This document shows positions 41,162 through 50,345 of a stretch of DNA of 64,000 nt, piece after piece. Source of the DNA: Nocardia shimofusensis NBRC 100134 (GTDB lineage Bacteria; Actinomycetota; Actinomycetes; Mycobacteriales; Mycobacteriaceae); the NCBI RefSeq assembly GCF_001613125.1, contig NZ_BDBT01000009.1, forward strand, positions 62,001 to 126,000. Reading direction: 5' to 3'. Each line of letters begins with the position of its first letter. Position 1 is the first letter of the stretch. The notes below the pieces were generated by a model. That model did not search any database and was not told the origin of the DNA. It saw only the letters and a list, made by a program, of their open reading frames with translations. The position numbers and the translations under genes are program-made.

Positions 41162-41174
41162 TAAGGTCCGGGCA
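41162..41174 (+). promoter_or_regulatory. Leaderless promoter -10 box
   Basis: TAAGGT at 41162-41167, 6 nt before ATG 41174; no ribosome binding site. Confidence 0.5.
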
Positions 41175-41626
41175 TGGTCGACCAGTCCACTCGCCTTCCC
41201 GATCTGTCCGCCCGCCCGCACGAACTGTCCGTGGAGCGGGTGATGACCGCGCCCACCGCGCTGGTCTATGCCGCACTCACGCGCGGTTTCGATATCTGGC
41301 TGGCGGCGCCGGATTCGGTGCGAATGCGGCCCGAAGTCGGTGAACCGTTCTATTTCGAGACCGAATTCGAGGGCAAGCGCAATCCGCACTACGGCCGCTT
41401 CCTGCGTCTGGTCCCTTCGCGCGCGGTCGAGTTCACCTGGGTGACCGCCGCCACCGAGGGGGCGGAGACCGTGGTGCGCGTCGAGCTGGTGAAGCAGCCG
41501 CGCGGCATCAGATTGCGCTTGCGCCACAGTGGATTCGCCAGCGCCGCGGTCCGCGATCTGCACGAGCAGGTCTGGCCGAGGATGCTCGAGCAGCTCGAGG
41601 AGCGCACCGCGGCCGCGGTCGGTTGA
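41174..41626 (+). CDS. SRPBCC (AHSA1-like) domain protein
   Basis: A 150-residue START/SRPBCC fold protein: VERVMTAPTALVYAALT, FDIWLAAPDSVRMRPEVGEPFYFET and FTWVTAATEGAETVVRVEL follow the AHSA1 pattern, ending in a long helix. Such proteins bind small hydrophobic ligands; none is known here. Apparently leaderless and single. Confidence 0.8.
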   Translation: MVDQSTRLPDLSARPHELSVERVMTAPTALVYAALTRGFDIWLAAPDSVRMRPEVGEPFYFETEFEGKRNPHYGRFLRLVPSRAVEFTWVTAATEGAETVVRVELVKQPRGIRLRLRHSGFASAAVRDLHEQVWPRMLEQLEERTAAAVG

Positions 41627-41811
41627 GCCCGGTCATGTGAGCACCCGCCCGGAGTCGGCCTGTCGCGCCGGGCCTGGAAGGTCGGGCGGGGCGGGAACCG
41701 TCGGGCCGGAGGGGACCGTCGCGAAGCGGCCCGCACGATCCGGCACGCGAGTAGGTTCGACCGTGCAGGAGTTCGGCCCCAACAGCAATTCGGTCTCATC
41801 GTGAAAGGACA

Positions 41812-42255
41812 ATGATGCCAACACGTACCGCGCGTACCGCTTGGTCCGGTGGTCTGCAGGACGGTTCCGGGCAGGTGGAGCTCGCCAGCTCCGGTGTCGG
41901 CAAGTACGACGTGTCGTTCCCGAAGCGCGCCGCCGACAACGCCGACGGGACCACCAGCCCCGAGGAACTGATCGCCGCCGCGCACTCGTCCTGCTACGCC
42001 ATGGCGCTCTCGGCGCAGATCGCCGCCGACGGCGGCACTCCGGAGAGCCTGGACGTGACCGCCGATGTCACCCTCGCCCCCGACCCGGCGGGCGGCTTCC
42101 GCATCAGCGGCGTCAAGCTGACCGTGCGCGGCCGGGTGCAGGACCTGGATGCCGTCGGCTTCCTGGCCGCCGCCGAGGCCGCAAAGGCCGGTTGCCCGGT
42201 ATCCAAGGCGCTGGCGGGCGTCGACGAGATCAGCCTCGACGCGGCGCTCGCCTGA
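41812..42255 (+). CDS. OsmC-family peroxiredoxin
   Basis: A 147-residue thiol peroxidase of the OsmC/Ohr fold, which reduces organic hydroperoxides. Two redox cysteines are in place: HSSCYAMAL and KAGCPVSKAL, with the conserved Glu/Arg region SPEELIAAAH. AAAGGA lies upstream of two adjacent ATG codons (41812 and 41815). A strong bidirectional terminator follows. Confidence 0.9.
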   Translation: MMPTRTARTAWSGGLQDGSGQVELASSGVGKYDVSFPKRAADNADGTTSPEELIAAAHSSCYAMALSAQIAADGGTPESLDVTADVTLAPDPAGGFRISGVKLTVRGRVQDLDAVGFLAAAEAAKAGCPVSKALAGVDEISLDAALA

Positions 42256-42316
42256 GCCGACGAGACAGCCGGCGGCCGGGCCACGAGCACGGCCGTACCG
42301 GATCGAGTGGTGAAAC

Positions 42317-42362
42317 GAGAAAGGGGCAGTGCGGGTCGGCCGACCCGCACTGCCCCTTTCTC
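42317..42362. terminator. Perfect 46-bp inverted repeat, bidirectional terminator
   Basis: Two 23-nt arms starting GAGAAAGGGGCAG meet with no spacer between OsmC and the convergent cbtA gene. GAGAAA/TTTCTC at the ends give the A/T tracts for both directions. Confidence 0.8.
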
Positions 42363-42366
42363 GGCT

Positions 42367-43164
42367 CTACGCGACAGCCGGTTCCGGAGTCCGCGTACGG
42401 CCCGCGATGTCGGTGAGCGCCGCGAATCCGAGCCCCAGCGCCGCCCACAGCGTGGCCGACACCGCGAGCGAGGACACCCGGAACTGCCACAGCAGGCTCG
42501 GCGGGAAGTCCGCGGGTACCTCGTCCACACCCGGCAGCAGCACGTAGCCGACGGCCGTCACGGCCACGAACGCGAGCACGCCGCCGATCAACCGGACCGT
42601 CGACAGCTGCCCGGCCAGCACCTTGAACACATACAGGCCTGCCCCGACCGCGGCGATGCCGAGCAGCACGACCGCTACCCACAGCAGGGTGCGGTCGTTG
42701 ATGGTGTCCGGATCGCCCACCGCGGGTGGGTTCGCCGGATACTTGAAGAACGGCACCGCGGCGACCGCGGCCCAGCCGCCGACACCGAGGAGCAGCCCCA
42801 GCGCGGGACCCGACAGCGAGGTGAAGCGGCGCGCGTAGTGCGCCACCGCGCCGAAGATGGCCCCGAGCGCCAGCCCGTAGAGGCCGAGCGCCAGGAACTG
42901 ACCGAACTTCTGGCCGGTGCGGCTCACCGCCGCATCGTCACCGTGGGAGTGCCCGGCGGCGTCACCGTGGGAGTGCCCGGCGTCGCCGTGGGCGTGGCCG
43001 TCGGCGGCCGCTTCCGATGCCGCCATCGCCTCTTCGAGCGCGATCGCGGCATCGACATGGGGTTCACCGACGAAGTGGCCGACCGTGGCGGCCAGCAGAC
43101 CGGCGATCACACCGGCCAGCAGACCACGCAACAACAGGGTTTTCAGTGATCCCGTCAGTGGCAC
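42367..43164 (-). CDS. cbtA: CbtA-type cobalt transporter subunit
   Basis: A 265-residue membrane protein with about five or six helices (LLRGLLAGVIAGLLAATVGHF first). A His-rich loop after the first helix (HAHGDAGHSHGD and GHSHGDD) looks metal-binding. CbtA is a predicted cobalt carrier that acts with CbtB. It overlaps cbtB by 10 nt and sits behind a cobalamin riboswitch, which supports cobalt as substrate. Confidence 0.88.
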   Translation of the reverse strand: MPLTGSLKTLLLRGLLAGVIAGLLAATVGHFVGEPHVDAAIALEEAMAASEAAADGHAHGDAGHSHGDAAGHSHGDDAAVSRTGQKFGQFLALGLYGLALGAIFGAVAHYARRFTSLSGPALGLLLGVGGWAAVAAVPFFKYPANPPAVGDPDTINDRTLLWVAVVLLGIAAVGAGLYVFKVLAGQLSTVRLIGGVLAFVAVTAVGYVLLPGVDEVPADFPPSLLWQFRVSSLAVSATLWAALGLGFAALTDIAGRTRTPEPAVA

Positions 43165-43352
43165 GGGACGCCCAGCAGATGCCGTCCGTCGTGCATCAGC
43201 TCGTGCAGGAACATCCCGCCGCGCGAGATCGCGCCCTGATCGAAGCCGACCAGGTAGAGGGTGAGCAGTGCGAGAAGAACGACACCGACCGTGACGAGCA
43301 CGGTCGCGACCGAATCGGTCGCCTTGGTGGCGGGGATGTGCGCGATGGCCAT
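43155..43352 (-). CDS. cbtB: CbtB-type small cobalt transporter subunit
   Basis: A 65-residue protein with one membrane helix (TVLVTVGVVLLALLTLYLVGF) and a C-terminal His-rich metal motif HELMHDGRHLLGVPCH, the CbtB hallmark. ATG at 43352 has AGGAGG five nt upstream. Its 3' end overlaps cbtA. Confidence 0.88.
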   Translation of the reverse strand: MAIAHIPATKATDSVATVLVTVGVVLLALLTLYLVGFDQGAISRGGMFLHELMHDGRHLLGVPCH

Positions 43353-43398
43353 CGAGTCCTCCTGAGGGATCTGCGTCCCGTTAAGGGGGTTGTGCGAC

Positions 43399-43535
43399 GG
43401 TGTTGGTGTCTGGCTCTCGCCGCCCCGAGAAGCCCCGCCGGTGGGCGGAGACGGACTCGGCACGTCGAATACAGTGGCGCGACCGCTCCGGATTCCCACC
43501 GGATTACCGCTCACCCTCGCTTGGTCACCTCGAAC
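43399..43535 (-). promoter_or_regulatory. Cobalamin (B12) riboswitch
   Basis: On the minus strand the element shows the conserved pieces in order: GGTAATCCGGTGGGAATCCGG, GCGGTCGCGCCACTGT, GAGTCCG and the B12-box-like GAGCCAGACACC. It ends about 47 nt before cbtB. B12 binding is expected to lower CbtBA expression, probably by hiding the AGGAGG site. Confidence 0.85.
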
Positions 43536-43541
43536 TGTGAC

Positions 43542-43592
43542 ATCCGTGGTTGTACGCCGTCAATACGGTGCTGACGGCGCAGACCCACGGAT
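43542..43592 (-). terminator. Hairpin after mhuD
   Basis: ATCCGTGG/CCACGGAT outer stem and CGCCGTCA/TGACGGCG inner stem. It lies just past the mhuD stop and insulates the riboswitch transcript. Confidence 0.6.
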
Positions 43593-43597
43593 ATCGC

Positions 43598-43921
43598 TCA
43601 TTCGCTCGCGGCGGCCTTCGCGGGCACGTCGAGCACGACCTCGAACTCGAGCAGCGAGGCGCCCGTGGAGACCGGCTTCTTGTCGCCGCTGCCCGCGTGC
43701 GCGGTCCGGGCCGGACCGTCGCGCCACGCGGCGAAGGACTCTTCCGAATCCCACTGCGTGACAACGAAGTAGCGGTTGTCACCGGCGACCGGACGCAGCA
43801 GCTGGAACCCGAGGAAGCCCGGGGAATTCTCCACCGCGTGCGCGCGGCCCGCGAACCGCTTCTCCAGCTCGGGGCCCGCGCCCTCGGGGACCTCGATCGC
43901 ATTGATCTTCACAACAGCCAT
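43598..43921 (-). CDS. mhuD: Heme-degrading monooxygenase MhuD
   Basis: A 107-residue ABM-fold dimer that opens heme to release iron. All known key residues of the mycobacterial enzyme are at the same numbers: Asn7 (VVKINAIEV), Trp66 (AAWRDG) and the heme ligand His75 (TAHAG). The C-terminal LLEFEVVLDVP closes the fold. ATG at 43921; the -10 TATTGT lies 7 nt upstream, so it looks leaderless. It is divergent from a hydrolase, as in M. tuberculosis (Rv3592/Rv3591c). Confidence 0.95.
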   Translation of the reverse strand: MAVVKINAIEVPEGAGPELEKRFAGRAHAVENSPGFLGFQLLRPVAGDNRYFVVTQWDSEESFAAWRDGPARTAHAGSGDKKPVSTGASLLEFEVVLDVPAKAAASE

Positions 43922-43957
43922 ACCGTCGACAATACGGCCGGGGCACAATCGAGTCGA
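43921..43957. promoter_or_regulatory. Back-to-back leaderless promoters of mhuD and the hydrolase
   Basis: On the minus strand TATTGT (43934-43929) is 7 nt before the mhuD ATG. On the plus strand CACAAT (43944-43949) is 7 nt before ATG 43957. Two promoters share only 35 nt. Confidence 0.5.
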
Positions 43958-44751
43958 TGGTGACAGAGGCGAAGACGGCCGAGCGGGCGCACCGCGTCGG
44001 GCCGGTTCACGACGAAGGCGGCACGGGCGCGCCGATCCTGCTGCTGCACGGCCTGATGGGCAGCGCGGGCACCTGGTCCGGCCACCTGCGGTGGTTGCGC
44101 GACCACGGCCACGTGCGCACCTTCGACGCCGCCGGTCACGGCAGGCCTGCCCCGGCCGAACCGGCCACCGAGGCGTTCGTCGCCGACCTCGCCGAGTCCA
44201 CCGCCGACATCACCGAGCCGATGGTGGTGATCGGGCACTCGATGGGGGCGCTGCACGGCTGGGTCTTCGCCGCGCGATATCCCGAGCGGGTGCGCGCGCT
44301 GGTCGTGGAGGACATCGGCCCCGACTTCACCGGTCGCACCGCCGCGAACTGGGCGGCCATGATCGAGGCCTGGCCGCAGCCGTTCCCCGACGCCGCGGCC
44401 GTGCTCGACTACTTCGGCGAGGTCGCGGGCCGCTACTTCCTGCGCTCCTTCCAGCACGGCGCGGACGGCTACCGCCTGCACGGGTCCGTTGCCACCTTCC
44501 GCGAGATCTCCGAGGAATGGGGCCGCCGCCATTTCTGGGACGAATGGAAGTCGGTGCGGGTGCCCACCCTGCTGATCGAGGGCGAGCACACCATCACCGT
44601 GCCGGGACAGATGCGTGCGATGGCCGAGGTCAACCCGCACGCCGAGTACGTGTGGGTCGAGGGCGCGGGACACCTGGTGCACGACGAACAGCCGCGGCGC
44701 TACCGGTCCGAGGTCGAGCGGTTCCTCGGCCGCGTCCTCGCCGACTGCTGA
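43957..44751 (+). CDS. Alpha/beta-fold hydrolase
   Basis: A 264-residue hydrolase. The nucleophile elbow GHSMG, the oxyanion block LLLHGLMGSAG and the C-terminal His in GAGHLVHDEQP are visible, with an acid likely in LLIEGEHTI. No signal peptide. Homologue of Rv3591c by position and sequence; substrate unknown. Its last codons and stop lie within a 16-bp tandem repeat. Confidence 0.88.
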   Translation: MVTEAKTAERAHRVGPVHDEGGTGAPILLLHGLMGSAGTWSGHLRWLRDHGHVRTFDAAGHGRPAPAEPATEAFVADLAESTADITEPMVVIGHSMGALHGWVFAARYPERVRALVVEDIGPDFTGRTAANWAAMIEAWPQPFPDAAAVLDYFGEVAGRYFLRSFQHGADGYRLHGSVATFREISEEWGRRHFWDEWKSVRVPTLLIEGEHTITVPGQMRAMAEVNPHAEYVWVEGAGHLVHDEQPRRYRSEVERFLGRVLADC

Positions 44752-44803
44752 ACTCGCCGACTGCTGAACTCGCCGATTGCTGAACTCGCCGGCCGCTGAA
44801 CTC
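44740..44803. repeat. Four tandem 16-bp repeats spanning a stop codon
   Basis: Units GCCGACTGCTGAACTC (two identical, two diverging) start inside the hydrolase gene; the first unit carries its stop codon. The array ends 13 nt before the mutY stop. Confidence 0.85.
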
Positions 44804-44815
44804 GCCGCCCGTCGC

Positions 44816-45739
44816 TCAGCGCTCGCCCTCGCCCGCCAGTGCGAACAACCCGTCGCCGGTCTGCTCGACGAGCCCGTCGACCAGCAGCGAGTCCAGCGCT
44901 CGATCGCGCTGACCGGGATCGCGGGTCCAGGCCAGATCCAGCCGGACCCGCTCGACCGGGCCCGCGGCATCGCGCAGCACGTCCAGCAGCCTGCCCCTGG
45001 CCTGCCGGTCGGTGCCCTCGTACTTCTGGGTCCGGCGCACCACCTGCGAGGCGGGCCGACCGGCCTCGACCCAGGCGCAGCGCGGCAGCGGGCAGCGCGA
45101 ACACTCCGGGCTGCGGGCCGTGCAGACGGTCGCCCCCAATTCCATCAGCGCGGCGGAGAAGCGGGCGGCGGGTTCGACGGCGAGCGGCAGCAGCGCCTCG
45201 GTCTCGACCAGATCGCGCGCGGCCGCGTTACCCGCCTCGGCTCGGCCGTGTACCGCCCGCGCCACCACACGCCGGACATTGGTGTCGACCACCGGCACCC
45301 GCTGTCCATAGGCGAAGCAGGCCACCGCGCGGGCTGTGTAGTCGCCGATGCCGGGCAGCCCGAGCAGCACCTCGACCTCGGCGGGTACCTCGTCACCGTG
45401 CCGCTCGGCGAGCACTCGCGCGCATTCGTGCAGGCGCAGCGCCCGGCGCGGGTATCCGAGCTTGCCCCACGCGCGCAGAACCTCGGCCTGCGTACTGGCC
45501 GCCATCGCCGAGGGCGCAGGCCAGCGCCTGACCCACTCCAGCCAGATCGGCTCGACCCGCACCACCGGGGTCTGCTGGAGCATGATCTCGCTCATCAGAA
45601 TCTGCCACGCGGTCACGCCGGGGCGTCGCCAGGGCAGGTCACGAGCGGTTTCGCCGTACCAGGTGAGTAGGATGTCCGCGGGAATGCTGCTCGTCTCGGC
45701 ACCCGCTGTTCCGTTCCGTCGATCCACGCCGCCCCGCAC
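44816..45739 (-). CDS. mutY: A/G-specific adenine glycosylase
   Basis: A 307-residue HhH-GPD glycosylase that removes adenine opposite 8-oxoguanine. SEIMLQQTPV holds the catalytic Glu, LLGLPGIGDYTARAVACFA the helix-hairpin-helix, and VPVVDTNVRRV the catalytic Asp. The Fe-S cluster cysteines are spaced 6-2-4 (CTARSPEC, SRC, PLPRC) instead of the usual 6-2-5. It lacks the long C-terminal NUDIX-like domain and so is shorter than many MutY proteins. GTG at 45739. Confidence 0.93.
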   Translation of the reverse strand: MRGGVDRRNGTAGAETSSIPADILLTWYGETARDLPWRRPGVTAWQILMSEIMLQQTPVVRVEPIWLEWVRRWPAPSAMAASTQAEVLRAWGKLGYPRRALRLHECARVLAERHGDEVPAEVEVLLGLPGIGDYTARAVACFAYGQRVPVVDTNVRRVVARAVHGRAEAGNAAARDLVETEALLPLAVEPAARFSAALMELGATVCTARSPECSRCPLPRCAWVEAGRPASQVVRRTQKYEGTDRQARGRLLDVLRDAAGPVERVRLDLAWTRDPGQRDRALDSLLVDGLVEQTGDGLFALAGEGER

Positions 45740-45826
45740 CCGTCCTCACCGTCTCGACCGCCGCTGTGACAGTCCTAGTTTGCCCACCCGTAACCGAAGT
45801 GACTCGCTGGTAGCGGTCATGCCAGG

Positions 45827-45840
45827 CACAATGATCGGTA
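45827..45840 (+). promoter_or_regulatory. Leaderless promoter -10 box
   Basis: CACAAT at 45827-45832, 7 nt before ATG 45840, the same box as before the hydrolase gene at 43957. Confidence 0.45.
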
Positions 45841-46463
45841 TGCCTGACTCGAATCCGTTAAGCGCTTGGAAGTCTCTTCGCGAGGGTAACGAGCGATTCG
45901 TCAGCGGCGACGTGCTGCATCCTAGTCAGGGGCTGGTCGACCGGGCCAGGCTCGCGGCGGGGCAACAACCCAAGGCCATTCTCTTCGGCTGCGGTGATTC
46001 GCGGGTCGCCGCCGAGCTCATCTTCGACCAGGGCCTCGGCGACATGTTCGTGGTGCGCACGGCGGGCCACGTCATCGACAGCTCGGTACTCGGCTCCATC
46101 GAGTACGGCGTGGAAGTGCTGGACGTGCCGCTGATCGTGGTCCTCGGACACGACAGCTGCGGTGCGGTCAAAGCCACCCTCGACGCCCTCGACGGCGGCG
46201 AGGTGCCCGGCGGCTTCATCCGCAGCATCGTCGAGCGGGTCACCCCGTCCATCCTCCTCGGCCGTCGCGAAGGTCTGTCCAGCGTCGACGAGATGGAGGC
46301 CAGGCACGTGGTCGAGACCTCGCGCCTGCTCATGCAGCGCTCCATGATCATCTCCAGCAAGGTCGCCACCGGCGAACTGGCCATCGCCGCGGTCACCTAC
46401 AAACTGGCCGAGGGCAAGATCCAGCTGCAACGTGTCGTCGGCAACATCGGGGAAGTGGCCTGA
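45840..46463 (+). CDS. canB: Beta-class carbonic anhydrase
   Basis: A 207-residue zinc enzyme for CO2/bicarbonate exchange. The ligands are at the same positions as in Rv3588c: Cys51 and Asp53 (FGCGDSRV), His104 and Cys107 (LGHDSCGAV). The C-terminal RVVGNIGEV is typical. ATG at 45840 is chosen to match the family; the frame is open upstream through the mutY start region. Confidence 0.93.
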   Translation: MPDSNPLSAWKSLREGNERFVSGDVLHPSQGLVDRARLAAGQQPKAILFGCGDSRVAAELIFDQGLGDMFVVRTAGHVIDSSVLGSIEYGVEVLDVPLIVVLGHDSCGAVKATLDALDGGEVPGGFIRSIVERVTPSILLGRREGLSSVDEMEARHVVETSRLLMQRSMIISSKVATGELAIAAVTYKLAEGKIQLQRVVGNIGEVA

Positions 46464-46574
46464 ACCAGGCAGAGGCGACATAACAGCAGCTCGACGGCGG
46501 CCCGGACGTCGCGTGCCTGCCCCGGCCGGGTCCGACACGCCGAGGTCATGAGACCACGCGCCGCTCGGTGGCCG

Positions 46575-46587
46575 TAAGTTTGAAGCG
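46575..46587 (+). promoter_or_regulatory. Leaderless promoter -10 box
   Basis: TAAGTT at 46575-46580, 6 nt before GTG 46587. Confidence 0.5.
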
Positions 46588-47240
46588 TGCTGGAACCGAC
46601 TGGACCGCTGCCTCCGGAGATCTACTGGCGTCGTCGTGTTTTCGCCGTCGGGGTTCTCGTCGTGGTGCTCGCGCTACTGATCTGGATCGTGCTGATGGTC
46701 GCGCGTGGCGGCGATTCCGCCGGCGGTGCGCAGGCCACGTCGACCACTGTCGCCGCACCGGCCGGTGACGGCAAGGTCGAGCCTTCCGGGAGCGCCGCGG
46801 CCGGTGCCGCCGAACTCTCGTCCTCCGATACGGCGCAGCCCGCGCGAGCCCAGTGCCCCGACCAGTCGCTCGCGGTCAAGGTGACCGTGGCCCAGCCGAC
46901 CTACCGCGTCGGCGAGAAGCCGGTGTTCGGAATCGTCATCACCAACATCTCCGCCGAGCCGTGCTCGCGCGACTTCGGTTCCGCCGCGCAGCAGATCTCG
47001 GTGCAGACCCTCGACGGCAGCCGCAGGCTCTGGACGAGCACCGACTGCTACCCGGAAGGAAAACCGGACACCCGCACCCTGGACCGCGGCGAGCAAGCCG
47101 CCTTCCAGGTCACCTGGTCCGGTTCCACCTCCCAGCCGGAGTGCGCGGGGGAGCGCGTGCCGGTCCCGCCGGGCGCCTACACGGTCGTGGCCCAGCTGGG
47201 TTCGGTGCGCAGCACGGCCGAACCGTTCAACATCGCTTGA
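46587..47240 (+). CDS. Membrane-anchored extracytoplasmic protein (Rv3587c-like)
   Basis: A 217-residue protein with one N-terminal helix (VFAVGVLVVVLALLIWIVLMV), a Ser/Ala/Gly-rich spacer and an outer domain of about 125 residues. That domain has an immunoglobulin-like beta pattern (PTYRVGEKPVFGIVITNISAEPC) and four or more cysteines (QCPDQ, EPCSRDF, TDCYPEG, PECAGE) that could form disulfides. Homologue of a conserved mycobacterial membrane protein; function unknown. Three 14-bp repeats follow its stop. Confidence 0.8.
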   Translation: MLEPTGPLPPEIYWRRRVFAVGVLVVVLALLIWIVLMVARGGDSAGGAQATSTTVAAPAGDGKVEPSGSAAAGAAELSSSDTAQPARAQCPDQSLAVKVTVAQPTYRVGEKPVFGIVITNISAEPCSRDFGSAAQQISVQTLDGSRRLWTSTDCYPEGKPDTRTLDRGEQAAFQVTWSGSTSQPECAGERVPVPPGAYTVVAQLGSVRSTAEPFNIA

Positions 47241-47282
47241 GCCGACCCGCTCGAGCCGACCCGCTCGAGCCGACCCGCTCGA
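47241..47282. repeat. Three tandem 14-bp repeats after a stop codon
   Basis: Unit GCCGACCCGCTCGA repeats three times with a fourth partial copy, in the 79-nt gap between the membrane protein gene and radA, where disA would be expected. Confidence 0.85.
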
Positions 47283-47319
47283 GCCGACACGGTCTGCGCC
47301 GATTCGTCCGGGTTCGGTC

Positions 47320-48714
47320 TCACCCCTCGGACCTGCGTCCGCGCAGGCCCGCGATGCGCAGGGCCGAGCGCACGTCGCCGACCTCGTGGATGCGAATCCC
47401 CTTGACCTTCACCTGTTCCGACCCCGGCGGCACCAGCGCGGTGGTGAACCCGAGGCGCTGGGCCTCGGCGAGCCTGCGCGCCACCCCGGTCACCTTGCGC
47501 ACCTCGCCGGCCAGGCCGACCTCCCCGAGGATCACCCAGCCCGAAGGCAGCGCGGTATCGCATTCGGCGCTGGCGATGGCCAGCGCGATGGCCAGGTCGG
47601 CGGAAGGCTCGACCAGCCGCATACCGCCCACCGTGGCGGCGTATACGTCGTGCTTGCCCAGGAACACCCGTCCCCGGCTCTGCAGCACGGCCAGCACCAT
47701 CGCGACCCGGTTGTAGTCCAGCCCGCTGACCGCGCGGCGGGGCGCGGGGATCTCGGTCTTGACCGTCAGTCCCTGCACCTCGCCCACCAGCGGCCGCTTG
47801 CCGTCCATCGCCACGGTCACCGCGGTGCCGGAGACCGGGTCGGTCCGGTGGTGCAGGAACAGTCCGGACGGGTCGTCGACGCAGGCGATGCCGTCCTCGT
47901 GCAACTCGAAGCAGCCCACCTCGTCGGCGCTGCCGAACCGGTTCTTGATGCCGCGCACCATGCGCAGCGTGGAATTCTTGTCGCCCTCGAACTGCAGCAC
48001 CACGTCCACCAGGTGCTCGAGCGTGCGCGGGCCCGCCACATTGCCGTCCTTGGTGACGTGCCCGACCAGCAGCACCGCGATCCCGCTCGCCTTGGCCAGC
48101 GAGGTCAGCGCCGCGGTCACCGCGCGGACCTGGGTGACGCCGCCGATCACGCCGTCGGCCTCGGGCGCGAGCATGGTCTGCACCGAGTCGACCACCAGCA
48201 GGCTCGGGCGCACCTGCTCGACGTGGCCGAGCACGATCGACAGATCCGACTCGGCCGCCAGATAGACCCGCTCGTGCACCGCCCCGGTGCGGTCGGCCCG
48301 CAGTCTGACCTGCCCCGCCGATTCTTCGGCGGTGACGTAGAGGGCCTTCTCGCCCGGCCTGCGCGCCCACTGATGGGCCACCTCGAGCAGCAGGGTCGAC
48401 TTGCCCACCCCCGGCTCGCCGGAGAGCAGCACGACCGAACCCGCCACCACCCCGCCGCCGAGCACTCGATCGAGTTCGGACACCCCGCTCGGGCGGGCCT
48501 TGGTGATCTGGGAGTCGATGGCCGACAGCGGCGCGGCCGCGGTGCTGGGCAGCATCGCGCGCCTGCCCGGGGCTCCCCTGGACGCCGCACCCACAGCGAC
48601 CGCCGCCACCTCGTCCACCGTGCCCCAGGCGCCGCAGTCCGGGCATTTGCCCACCCATTTGGCCACCTCGTGCGCACAGGCCGAGCACCGGAAGATCGCC
48701 TTGGTCTTTGCCAC
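47320..48714 (-). CDS. radA: DNA repair protein RadA
   Basis: A 464-residue protein that acts in recombination as a hexameric helicase. An N-terminal zinc finger ([20 protein letters not shown]) is followed by the RecA-like core with GEPGVGKST, the KNRFG motif and a C-terminal Lon-like domain ([20 protein letters not shown]). GTG at 48714. In M. tuberculosis disA follows radA; here nothing does. Confidence 0.96.
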   Translation of the reverse strand: MAKTKAIFRCSACAHEVAKWVGKCPDCGAWGTVDEVAAVAVGAASRGAPGRRAMLPSTAAAPLSAIDSQITKARPSGVSELDRVLGGGVVAGSVVLLSGEPGVGKSTLLLEVAHQWARRPGEKALYVTAEESAGQVRLRADRTGAVHERVYLAAESDLSIVLGHVEQVRPSLLVVDSVQTMLAPEADGVIGGVTQVRAVTAALTSLAKASGIAVLLVGHVTKDGNVAGPRTLEHLVDVVLQFEGDKNSTLRMVRGIKNRFGSADEVGCFELHEDGIACVDDPSGLFLHHRTDPVSGTAVTVAMDGKRPLVGEVQGLTVKTEIPAPRRAVSGLDYNRVAMVLAVLQSRGRVFLGKHDVYAATVGGMRLVEPSADLAIALAIASAECDTALPSGWVILGEVGLAGEVRKVTGVARRLAEAQRLGFTTALVPPGSEQVKVKGIRIHEVGDVRSALRIAGLRGRRSEG

Positions 48715-48744
48715 ACCGGCACCTTACGCAGCGGTGCCGACAGA

Positions 48745-48783
48745 ACGAGAAAGGCTGCCGCACCGCGCGACAGCCTTTCTCGT
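48745..48783 (-). terminator. Terminator of lpqE
   Basis: ACGAGAAAGGCTG pairs with CAGCCTTTCTCGT around a 13-nt loop, 30 nt past the lpqE stop and before radA. Confidence 0.7.
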
Positions 48784-48812
48784 GGTTCGTGTTCCCGGGT
48801 GGGAACAGCCGC

Positions 48813-49451
48813 TCAGTGGCCGCCCGCGCCCTCGGGGGCAGGACCGGACAGCGGCGACTCCTGGCGCTCGGCCTCCAGGCCCGCGTCGACGGGGACCTCG
48901 ATCTGCACGGTGCCGTTCTCCTTGAAGTTGAAGGAGACGGTGTAGGTCAGGCCGGGGGAGATGTCGCGGGTCAGGCCGGTGATCTCGATCTTGGCGGGCG
49001 CCGCGGCGTCCTGACCGTCGGAGCCCTGCTCCGCGGGGCTCGCCTCGCCGCCCTGGTCGCCCGCGGCGGTGGTGCTGCCCGCGGGGCCGGAGGTGACGAT
49101 CTCCTGCGGGCCGATCTTCAGGGTCTTCTCACCGGCGGCCGGGGTGATGGTCACCTTGCCGAGGTCGGTGGTGACGCTGGTCAGCTCGTCGGGGGTCTCG
49201 CCGCTGTTGTTCACGATGGACAGGGCCAGCAGCGCCTTGCCGCCCGCCACATTGGTGTAGCCCTCGCCGGGGTACACGATGTGGACATTGCGCAGTGAGA
49301 TGTCCTCGACGTCGGCGTGGTTGCCGTTGATGGCCGCCGCCTGGTTGGCGGTCTGCGAGATCTGACCCGCGCTGCAGCCGGACAGCGCGAGTGCGGCGCC
49401 TGCGGCGAATGCGGCCACCGTCACCATCAGACGTGAGTTCAGGGCAGTCAC
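48813..49451 (-). CDS. lpqE: Lipoprotein LpqE-like
   Basis: A 212-residue exported lipoprotein. After a short basic start, AAFAAGAALALSGCS is the signal peptide and lipobox with Cys about residue 25. The mature part is beta-rich (DVEDISLRNVHIVYPGEGY) with a low-complexity Gly/Ala/Glu insert. Matches the mycobacterial LpqE by sequence pattern and by its place beside radA. GTG at 49451 has GGAGGA six nt upstream. Confidence 0.85.
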   Translation of the reverse strand: MTALNSRLMVTVAAFAAGAALALSGCSAGQISQTANQAAAINGNHADVEDISLRNVHIVYPGEGYTNVAGGKALLALSIVNNSGETPDELTSVTTDLGKVTITPAAGEKTLKIGPQEIVTSGPAGSTTAAGDQGGEASPAEQGSDGQDAAAPAKIEITGLTRDISPGLTYTVSFNFKENGTVQIEVPVDAGLEAERQESPLSGPAPEGAGGH

Positions 49452-50326
<875 letters not shown>

Positions 50327-50345
50327 CGCCACCGCCGATCGATCG

